Shown: piece after piece, positions 8,199-16,622 of the stretch
Layout of the letters: every line of letters begins with the position of its first letter
How positions within the stretch are numbered: the stretch's first letter is position 1
Assembly (NCBI GenBank): GCA_020639095.1
Contig: JACKHH010000014.1
Coordinates: forward strand, 1 to 64,000
Length of the DNA stretch: 64,000 bases
Origin: Phycisphaerales bacterium
Lineage (GTDB): Bacteria > Planctomycetota > Phycisphaerae > UBA1845
Direction of reading: 5' to 3'
Notes under the pieces: generated by a model
The model's input: only the letters and a program-made list of their open reading frames with translations
What the model was told of the DNA's origin: nothing
The model's database searches: none
Position numbers and translations under genes: made by a program

Positions 8199-9080
8199 CT
8201 ACAACTGCGCCGCCATCATCTCGTTGAGCTTACGCAGCGCACCGGCTTCGATTTGCCGGACGCGTTCGCGGGTAAGGCCGACGCGCTCGCCGATGTCCTT
8301 GAGCGTCATCGCCTCCTCGTTGTCGAGGCCGAAGCGCAGGCGCAGGATGCGGGCTTCGCGTTCGTCGATTTTCCCGAGCAATTCCTGGATAAGGGCAGCC
8401 TCTGACTCGCTGAAAAGTTGCTGCTGCGGCTCGGGCGTTTTGTCGTCCGCGAGCATTTCGCTGAGCCCCATCGAGTCTTCACCGTCAGCCGACTGCGTGC
8501 GCGCGGTGAACGCCTTCACCGCCCGGCGGATGATCTTCGCCTTCTTGAGCGGGACTTCCATGATGCCAGCCAGTTCCTCAAGCGACGGCTGGTGTCCGTG
8601 CTTCTCGACGAACTGGTCCATCGCCTGCCGCCACTTCGCAATCATCTCCACCATGTACGCGGGAATGTGTACGGGTTGCACGCCGTTGATCAACGCGCGC
8701 TTGATCGCCTGCTTGATCCACCACGACGCGTACGTGCTGAAGCGCGTGTTCTGCCCCGGGTCGAAGCCTTCGACCGCGCGGATCAAACCGAGGTTGCCCT
8801 CTTCGATCAGATCGCCAAGCGGCATACCGCGGTGCGTGTACTTCTTCGCGATGTTGACGACCAGACGCAGGTTCGATTTCACCATGCGGTCGCGAGCAGC
8901 CGCACCGGTGCTTTCGATCGTCTCCTTCTGCTTGAGCGTGATGTCGCCCGAGGCGAAGTCGTCAGCGGCTGCGTACACCGCGCGCACAGCCGTCCCCAAC
9001 TCACGCTCCTCCTCTGCCGTGAGGAGTGGAGCTTGATTGATCTGCTTCAGGTAGAACTGTAATCCGGAGTCGACTGCGAT
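8199..9080 (-). CDS. RNA polymerase sigma-70 factor (primary/group 2 type), apparent AUC start
   Basis: About 293 residues with all core sigma-70 regions: region 1.2 (LQFYLKQINQAPLLTAEEE), 2.1-2.4 (NLRLVVNIAKKY, DLIEEGNLGLIRAVEGFD, RFSTYASWWIKQAIKRAL), region 3 (HIPAYMVEMIAKW, PSLEELAGIMEVP) and region 4 (LKDIGERVGLTRERVRQIE). It should direct housekeeping-type promoters. The long acidic region 1.1 of RpoD is absent. No ATG, GTG or TTG exists between the in-frame TAA at 9098-9096 and region 1.2. The best-placed codon is ATC at 9080-9078, 7 nt after GGGAGG; otherwise CTG within YLKQ, or TTG 8999, which would delete region 1.2. A base error is the alternative. Confidence 0.9.
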   Translation of the reverse strand: MAVDSGLQFYLKQINQAPLLTAEEERELGTAVRAVYAAADDFASGDITLKQKETIESTGAAARDRMVKSNLRLVVNIAKKYTHRGMPLGDLIEEGNLGLIRAVEGFDPGQNTRFSTYASWWIKQAIKRALINGVQPVHIPAYMVEMIAKWRQAMDQFVEKHGHQPSLEELAGIMEVPLKKAKIIRRAVKAFTARTQSADGEDSMGLSEMLADDKTPEPQQQLFSESEAALIQELLGKIDEREARILRLRFGLDNEEAMTLKDIGERVGLTRERVRQIEAGALRKLNEMMAAQL

Positions 9081-9173
9081 GACTGATCCTCCCGGTTATC
9101 GAGCAAGGGCGCGACGAAGCGACGCCCATTCAGTTCGTATCCGACACGCTCTGCACTACGTCTTACGTTTTCG

Positions 9174-9199
9174 TCCGCTCCCTTACAGTCGCGGCTCGG
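9174..9199. repeat. CGCTCCCTTACAGTCGCGGC box
   Basis: One copy of the box seen also at about 4698-4755, 13165-13190 and 59635-59722. It is not a good hairpin and lies upstream of the sigma factor gene, between the promoter area and the rpsA terminator. Confidence 0.7.
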
Positions 9200-9219
9200 T
9201 TTCAACGCCAAACATAAAA

Positions 9220-9256
9220 CGGGCGGGCTCCGGAAATGCTTCCCGAAGTCCGCCCG
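9220..9256 (-). terminator. Rho-independent terminator of rpsA
   Basis: On the minus strand a stem CGGGCGGACTTC with its near-complement (a few G-U pairs) is followed by TTTTA. It sits about 55 nt after the rpsA stop, in the right orientation. Confidence 0.75.
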
Positions 9257-9309
9257 TATTCTAGCATGATCGCTCTGCGTTCGCAGGGATTCTCCCCGCG
9301 GACAAACGG

Positions 9310-11169
9310 CTACTCGCCGGCCTTGTCGTCATCCGATGCGTCTGATTCGCTGGACGCCTGAGCATCCGTAGTCTCCGTGGCATCATCTGCCGAGCCGACC
9401 GGCGGCTTCGTCACCAACTGCGGGATCAGGTCGGTCGTCTGCTCACCGGCACCGTGCAGGCCACCGCGACGCTGCTTGACGACTGACGGCTCGCCGGCGG
9501 CTTCCCGCTGCTCCGCCGACCATTCCGCACGCTTCTTGGAGAGGCCGATCTTGCGCTCGCCGGCATCCACGCGGAGAATCTTAACCTGGAGCTTCTGCCC
9601 GATCTCGACCTCGTCGTGCGGGTCCTCAATCTTATGATCGGCCAGTTCGGAGACGTGCAACAGTCCCTCCAGATCATCCTCCAATTCGACAAAGACGCCG
9701 AAATTGGTGATTTTCGTAACCGTACCCTCGACGATCTGGCCGGGGATGTAGTTTTCGGGCACTGCACGCAGCCACGGGTCCTCGTGCAACTGCTTGAGGC
9801 CCAAGGCGATACGCTGCTTGTTCTCCTCGACCTTGAGCACGACGCAGTCGATGGAATCGCCCTTCTTGAGCATTTCCGAGGGGTGTGAAATCTTCTTGGT
9901 CCAGCTCATATCGGACACGTGGAGCAGGCCGTCAATTCCCTCTTCAATCTCAACGAACGCCCCGTAGTTGGTGAGGTTGCGGACGCGACCCGTGATACGC
10001 GTGTTCGGCGGGTACTTCTCTGCCACCTGCATCCACGGGTTCACCTCGGTCTGCTTCATGCCGAGGGAGATTTCCTGCTTGTCCTTGTTCACCTCGAGGA
10101 CCACGACTTCGACGTTGTCGCCGACGTTGATCAGCTCGGACGGGTGGTTGATGCGGCGCGTCCAGCTCATCTCGCTGATGTGTACCAAACCTTCGACGCC
10201 CGGCTCGAGCTTCACGAAGGCGCCGTAGTTCATGATGTTGACCACCTCACCGGTGACCTTCGAGTTGATCGGGTAGCGTTCCGCCACGTTCTCCCACGGG
10301 CTCGGCTTAAGCTGCTTGAGACCGAGGGCGATCTTCTCTTTCTGCATGTCGATGTTGAGGATCTTGACTTCGATCTCCTCGTCGATCTTGACCAGCGCCG
10401 ACGGGTGATTGATGCGGTCCCAACTCATGTCGGTGATGTGGAGCAGACCGTCGATACCGCCGAGGTCGACGAACGCACCAAAGTCCGCGATGTTCTTCAC
10501 GGTACCCTTGCGCGTCTGGCCGACTTCGATCGTGGCCATCAGCTTTTCCTTCGCAGCGCCGCGCTCCTCTTCGATGAGCTTGCGCCGGCTGATGACGATG
10601 TTGCGACGGTCCATGTCGATCTTGAGGATCTTCGCCTGGATTTCCCGACCGATGTACTCGCCGATGTCGCCCGGACGGCGGACGTCGACTTGCGACGCGG
10701 GCAGGAAGACGGGCACGCCGATGTCGACGAGCAAACCGCCCTTGATCTTGCGCATGACCTTGCCCTTGACGACGTCGCCTTCTTCGCTCGTCTCGGTGAT
10801 CGCGTTCCAGTTGATGATGCGATCGGCTTTGCGCTTCGACAGCTCGATAACGCCGCTGTCGGACTCGATGTTTTCGAGGAAAACGTCAACCTCGTCGCCG
10901 ATGTCGATGCTGCTCTTGTCGTCCCATTCGTTGACGGCGATAACGCCTTCGCTCTTCAGGCCGACGTCAACGACAACGTCGTCACCGGCGCGACCGATGA
11001 TCTTGCCCTTGAGAATCGTTCCAGGGACGAGTTCTTCCTTGGTCTCTTCACCGACCAGGGTTCCGAGTGCGGCGTCATCCATGCCGGCTGCGCCGAACAG
11101 TGCGTTGACTTCCGCATCAATACCGCCTTCGACATCTTCCAACGTGTTGATCAGGTTATAATCTACCAT
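9310..11169 (-). CDS. rpsA: 30S ribosomal protein S1, six S1 domains
   Basis: 619 residues from the ATG at 11169 (in-frame codons upstream add nothing conserved). Six OB-fold S1 repeats are visible, beginning near GTILKGKIIGRAGDDVVVDV, GDVVKGKVMRKIKGGLLVDI, GQTRKGTVKNIADFGAFVDL, NSKVTGEVVNIMNYGAFVKL, NTRITGRVRNLTNYGAFVEI and GQIVEGTVTKITNFGVFVEL, each ending in an I-x-LGLK or I-x-LSK strand. The first two are the divergent ribosome-binding type; the rest bind mRNA. An Asp/Glu/Ser-rich tail of about 50 residues (DATETTDAQ...DDDKAGE) follows the last domain. A terminator follows at 9220-9256. Confidence 0.96.
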   Translation of the reverse strand: MVDYNLINTLEDVEGGIDAEVNALFGAAGMDDAALGTLVGEETKEELVPGTILKGKIIGRAGDDVVVDVGLKSEGVIAVNEWDDKSSIDIGDEVDVFLENIESDSGVIELSKRKADRIINWNAITETSEEGDVVKGKVMRKIKGGLLVDIGVPVFLPASQVDVRRPGDIGEYIGREIQAKILKIDMDRRNIVISRRKLIEEERGAAKEKLMATIEVGQTRKGTVKNIADFGAFVDLGGIDGLLHITDMSWDRINHPSALVKIDEEIEVKILNIDMQKEKIALGLKQLKPSPWENVAERYPINSKVTGEVVNIMNYGAFVKLEPGVEGLVHISEMSWTRRINHPSELINVGDNVEVVVLEVNKDKQEISLGMKQTEVNPWMQVAEKYPPNTRITGRVRNLTNYGAFVEIEEGIDGLLHVSDMSWTKKISHPSEMLKKGDSIDCVVLKVEENKQRIALGLKQLHEDPWLRAVPENYIPGQIVEGTVTKITNFGVFVELEDDLEGLLHVSELADHKIEDPHDEVEIGQKLQVKILRVDAGERKIGLSKKRAEWSAEQREAAGEPSVVKQRRGGLHGAGEQTTDLIPQLVTKPPVGSADDATETTDAQASSESDASDDDKAGE

Positions 11170-11397
11170 GTACCAGACCTTGGCTGCCCAACGCACCGAT
11201 TGCAGGAATCTCTAGAAGTGAGGTGCCGGCGGGTAAACAGCCATACGAGAAAACCAAACCGGTCGGCCCGGACCACACAGCCCGCAGGACATCCGCCGGA
11301 AAGGAACCGCGTAACTTAGCACATCAGCCGGAAGTTGGCCATAGCCGGGCGGGCAAGTGGCGGCGGGCCAAGGGAAATGTGGGAAGGTGGCAAGGGG

Positions 11398-11473
11398 GTG
11401 GCACGGTCTCGCGCAGCGAGGCCGTGGCTTGCGACGGGACACGCCACGGCCTGACTTCGTCAGACCGTGCCAC
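11398..11473. repeat. Head-to-head GTGG-footed hairpin pair
   Basis: Plus copy: GTGG 11398-11401 and stem CACGGTCTCGC/GCGAGGCCGTG, loop GCA. Minus copy: foot 11470-11473 and stem CACGGTCTGAC/GTCAGGCCGTG. The same outer stem with two alternative inner stems occurs in an identical arrangement at 56142-56217. Confidence 0.92.
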
Positions 11474-11522
11474 CCCGGCGATACGCCCTATTGGAATGCC
11501 TCTGCGAAAGCGAGTATGCCGA

Positions 11523-11597
11523 TCAGTCGGCGAATACATCGCATCCGGTAGCCGCAATGAGCACCAGCAATACGACCAGTCTACGCAACCATGCCAT
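11523..11597 (-). CDS. 24-residue lipopeptide (predicted small lipoprotein)
   Basis: An ATG at 11597 opens 24 codons: Met-Ala-Trp-Leu-Arg-Arg, then the hydrophobic run LVVLLVLIAA, the lipobox-like ATGC with Cys at residue 19, and a five-residue tail DVFAD before TGA. AGGAG lies 8 nt upstream. This is a textbook lipoprotein signal peptide, but the mature peptide would be only six residues, as in entericidin-like or Lpp-type minimal lipopeptides. It lies upstream of and divergent from the lipoprotein gene at 11882. Too short for homology; it could also be the relic of a longer gene. Confidence 0.5.
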   Translation of the reverse strand: MAWLRRLVVLLVLIAATGCDVFAD

Positions 11598-11881
11598 GAT
11601 TGAGGCTCCTGATTTGGGACCGTGGAACTCCCGCTCCGGCCCACCGGCTGGGCGCTTTCGGGATGGCATCATGATGCCCGGCCCGCCCCGCCGCGGCAAG
11701 TGGAATCGGACTTCGAGGCATCCAGGCTGGTCGGTACGATGAATCCCCGTCCGTCAGGCGATGTTCCTGTCATCCAAACGACCTGCCTCCACGTCTTAGG
11801 GAGTGAAGCAGGACGGTAGTCGATGCCGCGGCAAGGACGACATTGCGACGAATTTGCCCAGACGACAATGGGAGTCACGAC

Positions 11882-12982
11882 ATGAACTGGCGATATACGC
11901 GAATTGGGATATTCGGTTTGGCCTTGCTTGCCGGCGCGGGTTGCGTACGCCGGTTGGAACTGATCGAAGTCCGGCAGGACGGGTCCGCCAAGCTGATGAC
12001 GCGCTTCGAAGGTGATCCCGACGATGTTCGCGGCGGCGACGCGGTACCGTCAGCGGAATCCGGATGGCGCGTCGACACCGCAGCCGAAAAAGACGGCGAC
12101 CGCGACAAGCTCGTCGTCACAGCAGAACGCGACATCCCAGCCGGCGCGGACCTGCCCACCACCTACGCTGCCGCTGACGCCGCCAACCACTCACACGTGC
12201 TGGAGTTCCCCACCACGATCACCGTCGACAAGCGACCCGAAGGCACCTACTACCACTTTCGCCGGGTATACCGAAGTCGCCGCTGGGCGGAGTACGACTA
12301 CACAGCCACCGCGATCCTTGAGAATGGCAATATCAAGGAGCTGAAACAGAAAAGCCCGGACACGCTGAACGCTGACGAGATGCAGTCCGTCGCCAACGCC
12401 TACGTGCGAGCCGAAGCGGCGCGAACGCTGACCTTCGTCGATGCCGCACTCGCGACGGTTCAAGATGACGTGCCACAGGATTTCCGCCTCGACATCCGCG
12501 AGGCAGCATCAGCCGTGTACGACGACGCGGACCTGCGTGCGAAAGTTGTCACGCTGCTCACCGACAAGGACAGCGACAAGAGCGGTGACAGCATCATGGC
12601 GGGCTTGCAGGAACGCGTGTTGGCGGCGATCGCAAATGCGGGCGAACAGCATCACGTATCGGCGAAGGACATGTCGCGTATCCGCGCGGCGTATGAATCG
12701 GCGCGAACCGATCACGCGATCTCCGAGGACATTGGCGACGATGTCTGGACGGTGGCTGTCAGACTGCCGGGCCGCATCATCGCGCACAACAGCGAGAAGG
12801 AGGACGAGAAGCCCAAGTCTGCCGACGAAGCAACGACGCCGCCCACCGAGTTCACGCTGGACGCCATGAATGACGGCTTCCTGCGCGACGTCGACCGCTG
12901 CGGATGGTCATTCGAGGGCAAGGCGCTGTACGATCGTGACGTGGTGCTGATGGCCACGTCGTTCGTACCGAAGGAAAAGTGA
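11882..12982 (+). CDS. Lipoprotein of unknown function
   Basis: 366 residues. The signal MNWRYTRIGIFGLALLAGAGC ends in a good lipobox (Cys21); the mature part starts VRRLELIEVRQDGSA. The body alternates acidic and basic residues and is predicted soluble (FRRVYRSRRWAEYDY, many Asp/Lys), with no recognised domain. The ATG at 11882 has GGGAG about 9 nt upstream and places the signal peptide exactly at the N-terminus, so the in-frame upstream extension to 11843 is rejected. Probably anchored in the cell envelope. Confidence 0.75.
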   Translation: MNWRYTRIGIFGLALLAGAGCVRRLELIEVRQDGSAKLMTRFEGDPDDVRGGDAVPSAESGWRVDTAAEKDGDRDKLVVTAERDIPAGADLPTTYAAADAANHSHVLEFPTTITVDKRPEGTYYHFRRVYRSRRWAEYDYTATAILENGNIKELKQKSPDTLNADEMQSVANAYVRAEAARTLTFVDAALATVQDDVPQDFRLDIREAASAVYDDADLRAKVVTLLTDKDSDKSGDSIMAGLQERVLAAIANAGEQHHVSAKDMSRIRAAYESARTDHAISEDIGDDVWTVAVRLPGRIIAHNSEKEDEKPKSADEATTPPTEFTLDAMNDGFLRDVDRCGWSFEGKALYDRDVVLMATSFVPKEK

Positions 12983-13037
12983 GCAACGAGCCGCAACTGC
13001 CCCCGACATCAAAGGAAAACGTCGCATAGGATCAATT

Positions 13038-13190
13038 GTGGTGCAGGCATCCTGCCTGCAAATCGCAAAAGCGCGGGCATCGTGGGTTTTGGTGCGTATA
13101 TCTCGAATTGTGGTGCGGGCATCTTGCTTATACGGCAAAGAGTGAATGCAGCGTTTAGATTGTCCCCGCTCCCTGACAGTCGCGGCTCGG
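13038..13190 (+). repeat. Two GTGG hairpins and one GTCGCGGCTCGG box
   Basis: GTGG 13038-13041 with stem TGCAGGC/GCCTGCA (to 13060). A decayed second copy has GTGG at 13110-13113. The box CCGCTCCCTGACAGTCGCGG at 13165-13190 follows directly upstream of the ECF sigma gene. Confidence 0.85.
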
Positions 13191-13205
13191 ATTTGGGCTT
13201 GGACG

Positions 13206-13679
13206 ATGCAAATTGACGAGGCATTGCAGGATCGCATCTACGGCTGGGCCTATCGCCTCCTGCAAAATCATCACGACGCAGCCGATGCCACGCAGGAAGT
13301 GCTCCTCCGCGCGTTGCGACAACCGGCGCGCGAGGTGCAACGACCGGCGGCGTGGCTGCGACGTGTCACTGTGAACCACTGCCTCGACCTGCGTCGCCGC
13401 GTCCGCGCGCCGGAAGAACTGCCCGTACGCTCGGCGGACTCGACCAGCCCCGACGCAGCCGCGAGCAGTAACGAACTATGCAACGCGGTGCTGATCGCCA
13501 TGCAACGACTCAGCGAACAGCAACGCCTGGTGCTGATCGCGAAGGTGTACGACCAGGAGACGTTCGCCGCGATCGCCGACGCGATGGAGTTGTCGATCGG
13601 CACGGTGAAGACGCACTATCTGCGGGCGCTACGCGGGATGCGCGACGCGCTGAAAGCCCATGCGGAGACCGACCAATGA
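13206..13679 (+). CDS. ECF-family RNA polymerase sigma factor
   Basis: 157 residues with sigma regions 2 and 4 only. Region 2: IYGWAYRLLQNHHDAADATQ, then AWLRRVTVNHCLDLRRR. Region 4: MQRLSEQQRLVLIAKVYDQE followed by the helix-turn-helix AAIADAMELSIGTVKTHYLR. The ATG at 13206 is chosen because the residues encoded upstream come from a repeat box. The stop overlaps the start of the next gene (ATGA), so the anti-sigma is translationally coupled. It should recruit polymerase to a small envelope or stress regulon; the target is unknown. Confidence 0.88.
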   Translation: MQIDEALQDRIYGWAYRLLQNHHDAADATQEVLLRALRQPAREVQRPAAWLRRVTVNHCLDLRRRVRAPEELPVRSADSTSPDAAASSNELCNAVLIAMQRLSEQQRLVLIAKVYDQETFAAIADAMELSIGTVKTHYLRALRGMRDALKAHAETDQ

Positions 13680-14140
13680 ACGCGGAAGAATTCGAAGCCA
13701 TGCTCGCGGAGTACCTCGGCGATGAACTCGCGCCCGATGAGCGCCGGGCGTTTGAAGCCCACCTCGCGGAACATCCCGAGCACCAAGCCGAGGTGGACGA
13801 ACTCAGCGGCACGCTCGACGAACTCGCGCGCCTGCAAGCCGCACCCGACCGCGAACCGACGCTGCTCAAAGCCAATGCGCGTACAAACGCAAGACGCGGA
13901 AGCACGCGGCTCTTCGCGTCCCTCGCAAAAGCCGCAGCCATCCTCATCTTCGGCGTCATCATCGGCAGGTGGACTGCGTCTGAGCACGCGCCCGCGCCAT
14001 CGCACAACACGCCGCAGGAAACAACGTACGCGGAAGCACCATCGATCCACCCGGGCTGGATTGAACTCGCGAACCGCCTGGGCACAAACAGCGCATCGTT
14101 CGCCGGACTGTTGAGCGCCGGCGCGAGCACTTTGCATTAA
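13676..14140 (+). CDS. Membrane-anchored anti-sigma factor (no zinc motif)
   Basis: 154 residues, start overlapping the sigma stop by 4 nt. The N-terminal anti-sigma helical domain (EEFEAMLAEYLGDELAPDER ... FEAHLAEHPEH) resembles the zinc-finger anti-sigma fold but lacks the usual HxxxCxxC. One transmembrane segment lies near residues 79-96 (AKAAAILIFGVIIGRW), followed by a short extracytoplasmic tail. Gene order and topology support the role; the signal sensed is unknown. Confidence 0.82.
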   Translation: MNAEEFEAMLAEYLGDELAPDERRAFEAHLAEHPEHQAEVDELSGTLDELARLQAAPDREPTLLKANARTNARRGSTRLFASLAKAAAILIFGVIIGRWTASEHAPAPSHNTPQETTYAEAPSIHPGWIELANRLGTNSASFAGLLSAGASTLH

Positions 14141-14169
14141 CTTCGCGCCGTCCGCGCGACACTCGTGTT

Positions 14170-14192
14170 GTGGTGCAGGCATCTTGCCTGCA
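14170..14192 (+). repeat. GTGG-footed hairpin (GCAGGC family)
   Basis: GTGG 14170-14173, stem TGCAGGC, loop ATCTT, stem GCCTGCA. It lies just after the anti-sigma stop. Confidence 0.9.
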
Positions 14193-14385
14193 CGCCGCGA
14201 GTCAACGCTGCATCACTACGGAAACTCCCGCAACGACATGCGACATTCTCGCGATGCATCGAACGGGCATCGACAACTTCGGACGTGGTTTTCGCGGTGC
14301 GCGCGCCGATACCAGGTAACATCTCCGCGGTCATGCAGACTTCACGTAGTCGTATCACCCGGTTCATCTTGCGAGGAGGAATATC

Positions 14386-15144
14386 ATGCATCGTTCATCT
14401 CGTCGCGCGCGCGCTGCCTTCACCCTGGTCGAACTGCTCGTGGTCATCTCGATCATGGCCGTGTTGATGGCCATCCTGCTGCCGTCGTTGAGCCGGGCAC
14501 GCAGCCAGAGCAAGCAGGTCGCCTGCGCTTCGAACCTCCGCCAGGTGGGCATCGCGCTGAACATGTACGCCGACGGCGCGAACGACTGGCTGCCGACCTG
14601 GTCGGGCTGGCAGGTCTGGGGCTACTTCGGCACGGACGACGACGGCGACAACGGCGACGGCGAGGGACCCTCGTGGGCGGAGGCACTCAAGATCGACGGC
14701 GAACTGCCGGGGATCGAGGTGTATCACTGCCCGGTGTATCCCGAGGAGGTTGCGATCACGTACTTTGAAGCCGCCTACGCCGCGTGGGAGCGGTACGAAT
14801 ACAAGAGCACGCGGCGATCACTCATTCGCCGGGCGTCGGAGTTCGTGATGAGCGGGGACACCACGAATCTCGACTTCTTCGCCCCGCCGTTCGGCACCGG
14901 GACGCTGCCGCACGCCGAGGTTGAAAGCGATCTGGACAACGCGAGCAACCCGTGCATCGACTGGAACAACCTGCAACACGGCGAGCGCGCGAACAACGTG
15001 CTCTTCGCCGACAACCACGTGGCGGCGTTCACGGCTTTCAGCGATGCCGAAATGACGCACGACCTGCTCAAGGGCGGCGTCGACTGGGGCAAGCTGGAAC
15101 TCGACGAGGACAATCGCGACGAATCGCACGCGCGAAGAAGGTGA
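14386..15144 (+). CDS. Type II secretion/pilin-like pseudopilin (planctomycete H-x9-D type)
   Basis: 252 residues. The N-terminal prepilin leader RRARAAF precedes TLVELLVVISIMAVLMAILL, with Phe as the +1 residue and Glu5 present, so a prepilin peptidase should cleave it. Then follow the SRARSQSKQVACASNLRQ helix and YADGANDWLP, usual in the planctomycete pseudopilin family. The C-terminal motif is HGERANNVLFADNHV, where the family normally has D-G; here D-N. AGGAGG precedes the ATG at a good distance. No other secretion genes are adjacent (pilT lies 43 kb away). Confidence 0.9.
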   Translation: MHRSSRRARAAFTLVELLVVISIMAVLMAILLPSLSRARSQSKQVACASNLRQVGIALNMYADGANDWLPTWSGWQVWGYFGTDDDGDNGDGEGPSWAEALKIDGELPGIEVYHCPVYPEEVAITYFEAAYAAWERYEYKSTRRSLIRRASEFVMSGDTTNLDFFAPPFGTGTLPHAEVESDLDNASNPCIDWNNLQHGERANNVLFADNHVAAFTAFSDAEMTHDLLKGGVDWGKLELDEDNRDESHARRR

Positions 15145-15361
15145 CTGCGTCACTGGGTTTGAACCGCCAAGACGCCAAGACGCCAAGAACAGACATTGGT
15201 AATGCTGAATGATGAGTGATGAGTGATGAATGTCGGATTGCGGCGGTGACGCCATCCGACACAGACGATCAGCTTTCACCATTCGTCAATCGGGTGGTGG
15301 GCAGTGCCCACCCTACAAATCTCAATCCGTTCTTGGTGCCTTGGCGACTTGGTGGTTCAAA
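15145..15361. repeat. Intergenic repeat cluster before pdxA
   Basis: In order: a GAACCGCCAAGACGCCAAGA box (15160-15190), three heptamers GATGAGT/GATGAAT (15211-15231), a minus-strand GTAG-footed hairpin with stem GGTGGGC/GCCCACC (15296-15316), and the complementary box TTCTTGGTGCCTTGGCGACT (15330-15360). The two boxes are inverted relative to each other around the hairpin. Confidence 0.88.
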
Positions 15362-16471
15362 TCACTGCTGTGGCTTCGCCGGGGTAGGGGTCGACTTGTC
15401 TTTGGGCATTGGGCGGCGGCGGGATTCGGGCGCGACCGGGGCGCGGGCCATGCGGCAGGCGAGGTCGATGGCGGCTTGCATGCTGCCCGGGTTGGCGAGG
15501 TTGCGGCCCACAATGTCGAACGCGGTGCCGTGATCGACGCTTGTGCGGATCGCGGGCAACCCGAGCGTCACGTTCACCGACGAATCGAAGTGCAGCAACT
15601 TGATCGGCATCAGCCCCTGGTCGTGGTACATCGCAACGACGCCGTCGTAATGCCCCTTCGCCGCCTTCACAAAGAGCGTATCGGCTGGGAATGGGCCTTC
15701 TACGTGAATTCCCAATTCACCGGCCATCACCATCGCCGGTTCGATGATTCGCGATTCCTCATCGCCAAAGCGGCCCTCTTCGCCCGCGTGGGGATTGAGC
15801 CCGCAGACGGCGATGCGCGGCGACTCGATGTTCCAATAGCGCCGCAACCAGTCGTCGAGCAAATCGATGGGCTGAAAGACTCTGCCGATCGTGAAAGTGT
15901 TCCGCAACTCGAACAGGCCCACGTGCGCACTGGCCAGCGCCACGCGCATCCGCCCGCCGACAAACGCCATCGTCACCCGCCGCGCGCGGTACGCTTCCGC
16001 AAGATACTCGGTGTGGCCGGGCACCTTTGCACCGGCCATCTTCCAACTGATTTTGTGGATCGGACCGGTGACAATCGCGTCGAGTCGCTTCGCCTTTTGC
16101 GCGGCGATGGCTTCGTCGAGGAAACGCAGCGACGCGTACCCGCCCTCCGACGTCGCCTGACGGCAGCCCGGCCCGGGCGATGGCAGATCGTCGAAGTCAG
16201 CCACGACAACGCCCGAGCGAACTACGTCTATTTCTTCGTGCGGGACGCGAAACCAGTATGGATTGATCTCAGCTTGATCGGCTGCGTAGGCGAGCATCTC
16301 GTGCAGGCCATAGACAACGAACCGCCCGCGACTCCGCAGTTCAGGGTCCGCGAGCGCTTTGACAATAACCTCCGCGCCGATGCCGGCGGGGTCGCCCATG
16401 GTTATCCCAATGAGCGGCTTGTCGCCGTTGACGGACGAAGGCACATCAAACTGTTCAGGGCTGTCACTCAA
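15362..16471 (-). CDS. pdxA: 4-hydroxythreonine-4-phosphate dehydrogenase
   Basis: 369 residues of PdxA, which oxidises 4-phosphohydroxy-L-threonine with NAD in the DXP-dependent pyridoxal phosphate pathway. Seen: ITMGDPAGIGAEV near the start, ATSEGGYASL, TGPIHK, PGHTEYLAE with the first metal His, LNPHAGEEG, MYHDQGLMPIK with the second, and TSVDHGTAFDIVG with the third. The start is TTG at 16471 with AGGTG about 9 nt upstream. The C-terminal tail (PESRRRPMPKDKSTPTPAK) extends beyond the usual end. No pdxJ nearby. Confidence 0.95.
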   Translation of the reverse strand: MSDSPEQFDVPSSVNGDKPLIGITMGDPAGIGAEVIVKALADPELRSRGRFVVYGLHEMLAYAADQAEINPYWFRVPHEEIDVVRSGVVVADFDDLPSPGPGCRQATSEGGYASLRFLDEAIAAQKAKRLDAIVTGPIHKISWKMAGAKVPGHTEYLAEAYRARRVTMAFVGGRMRVALASAHVGLFELRNTFTIGRVFQPIDLLDDWLRRYWNIESPRIAVCGLNPHAGEEGRFGDEESRIIEPAMVMAGELGIHVEGPFPADTLFVKAAKGHYDGVVAMYHDQGLMPIKLLHFDSSVNVTLGLPAIRTSVDHGTAFDIVGRNLANPGSMQAAIDLACRMARAPVAPESRRRPMPKDKSTPTPAKPQQ

Positions 16472-16491
16472 AGCGTACGCACCTAACCAAT

Positions 16492-16574
16492 CAGAACCCC
16501 AGGCGCCAAGCCTGGGGCCGAAGTTTCATGCGGCCAATTGCTATCGTGCCCCCTCCTTGGCGCAGGGGGTTCTG
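16492..16574. repeat. Inverted pair of AGAACCCC hairpins
   Basis: CAGAACCCC with stem CCCCAGGC/GCCTGGGG (16492-16517) faces a minus-strand copy (16548-16574). Single copies of the same element lie at 4665-4692 and 19697-19724. Confidence 0.88.
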
Positions 16575-16622
16575 AATCGCTTCCGCGAACCCGTTCTTCG
16601 ATTTCGTGAACCCGCACTTCGT

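Larger units (their letters stand above)
11170..11881. other. Long intergenic region
   Basis: About 710 bases between divergent rpsA and the lipoprotein at 11882. It contains a GTGG hairpin pair (11398-11473) and a tiny lipoprotein gene (11523-11597, minus). The remainder, about 11600-11880, shows no supported gene although short frames are open. The rpsA leader and promoter should lie near 11200. Confidence 0.5.

Noticed and set aside
9919..11319. 466-codon open frame on the plus strand
   Set aside because: Antisense to rpsA; low-complexity Asp/Val/Leu composition typical of a shadow frame.
12012..12344. Thr/Pro/Ser-rich open frame inside the lipoprotein gene
   Set aside because: An out-of-frame shadow of the lipoprotein at 11882, which has a signal peptide and SD.
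15230..16486. 418-codon open frame on the plus strand
   Set aside because: Antisense to pdxA and reading through repeat sequence at its start.
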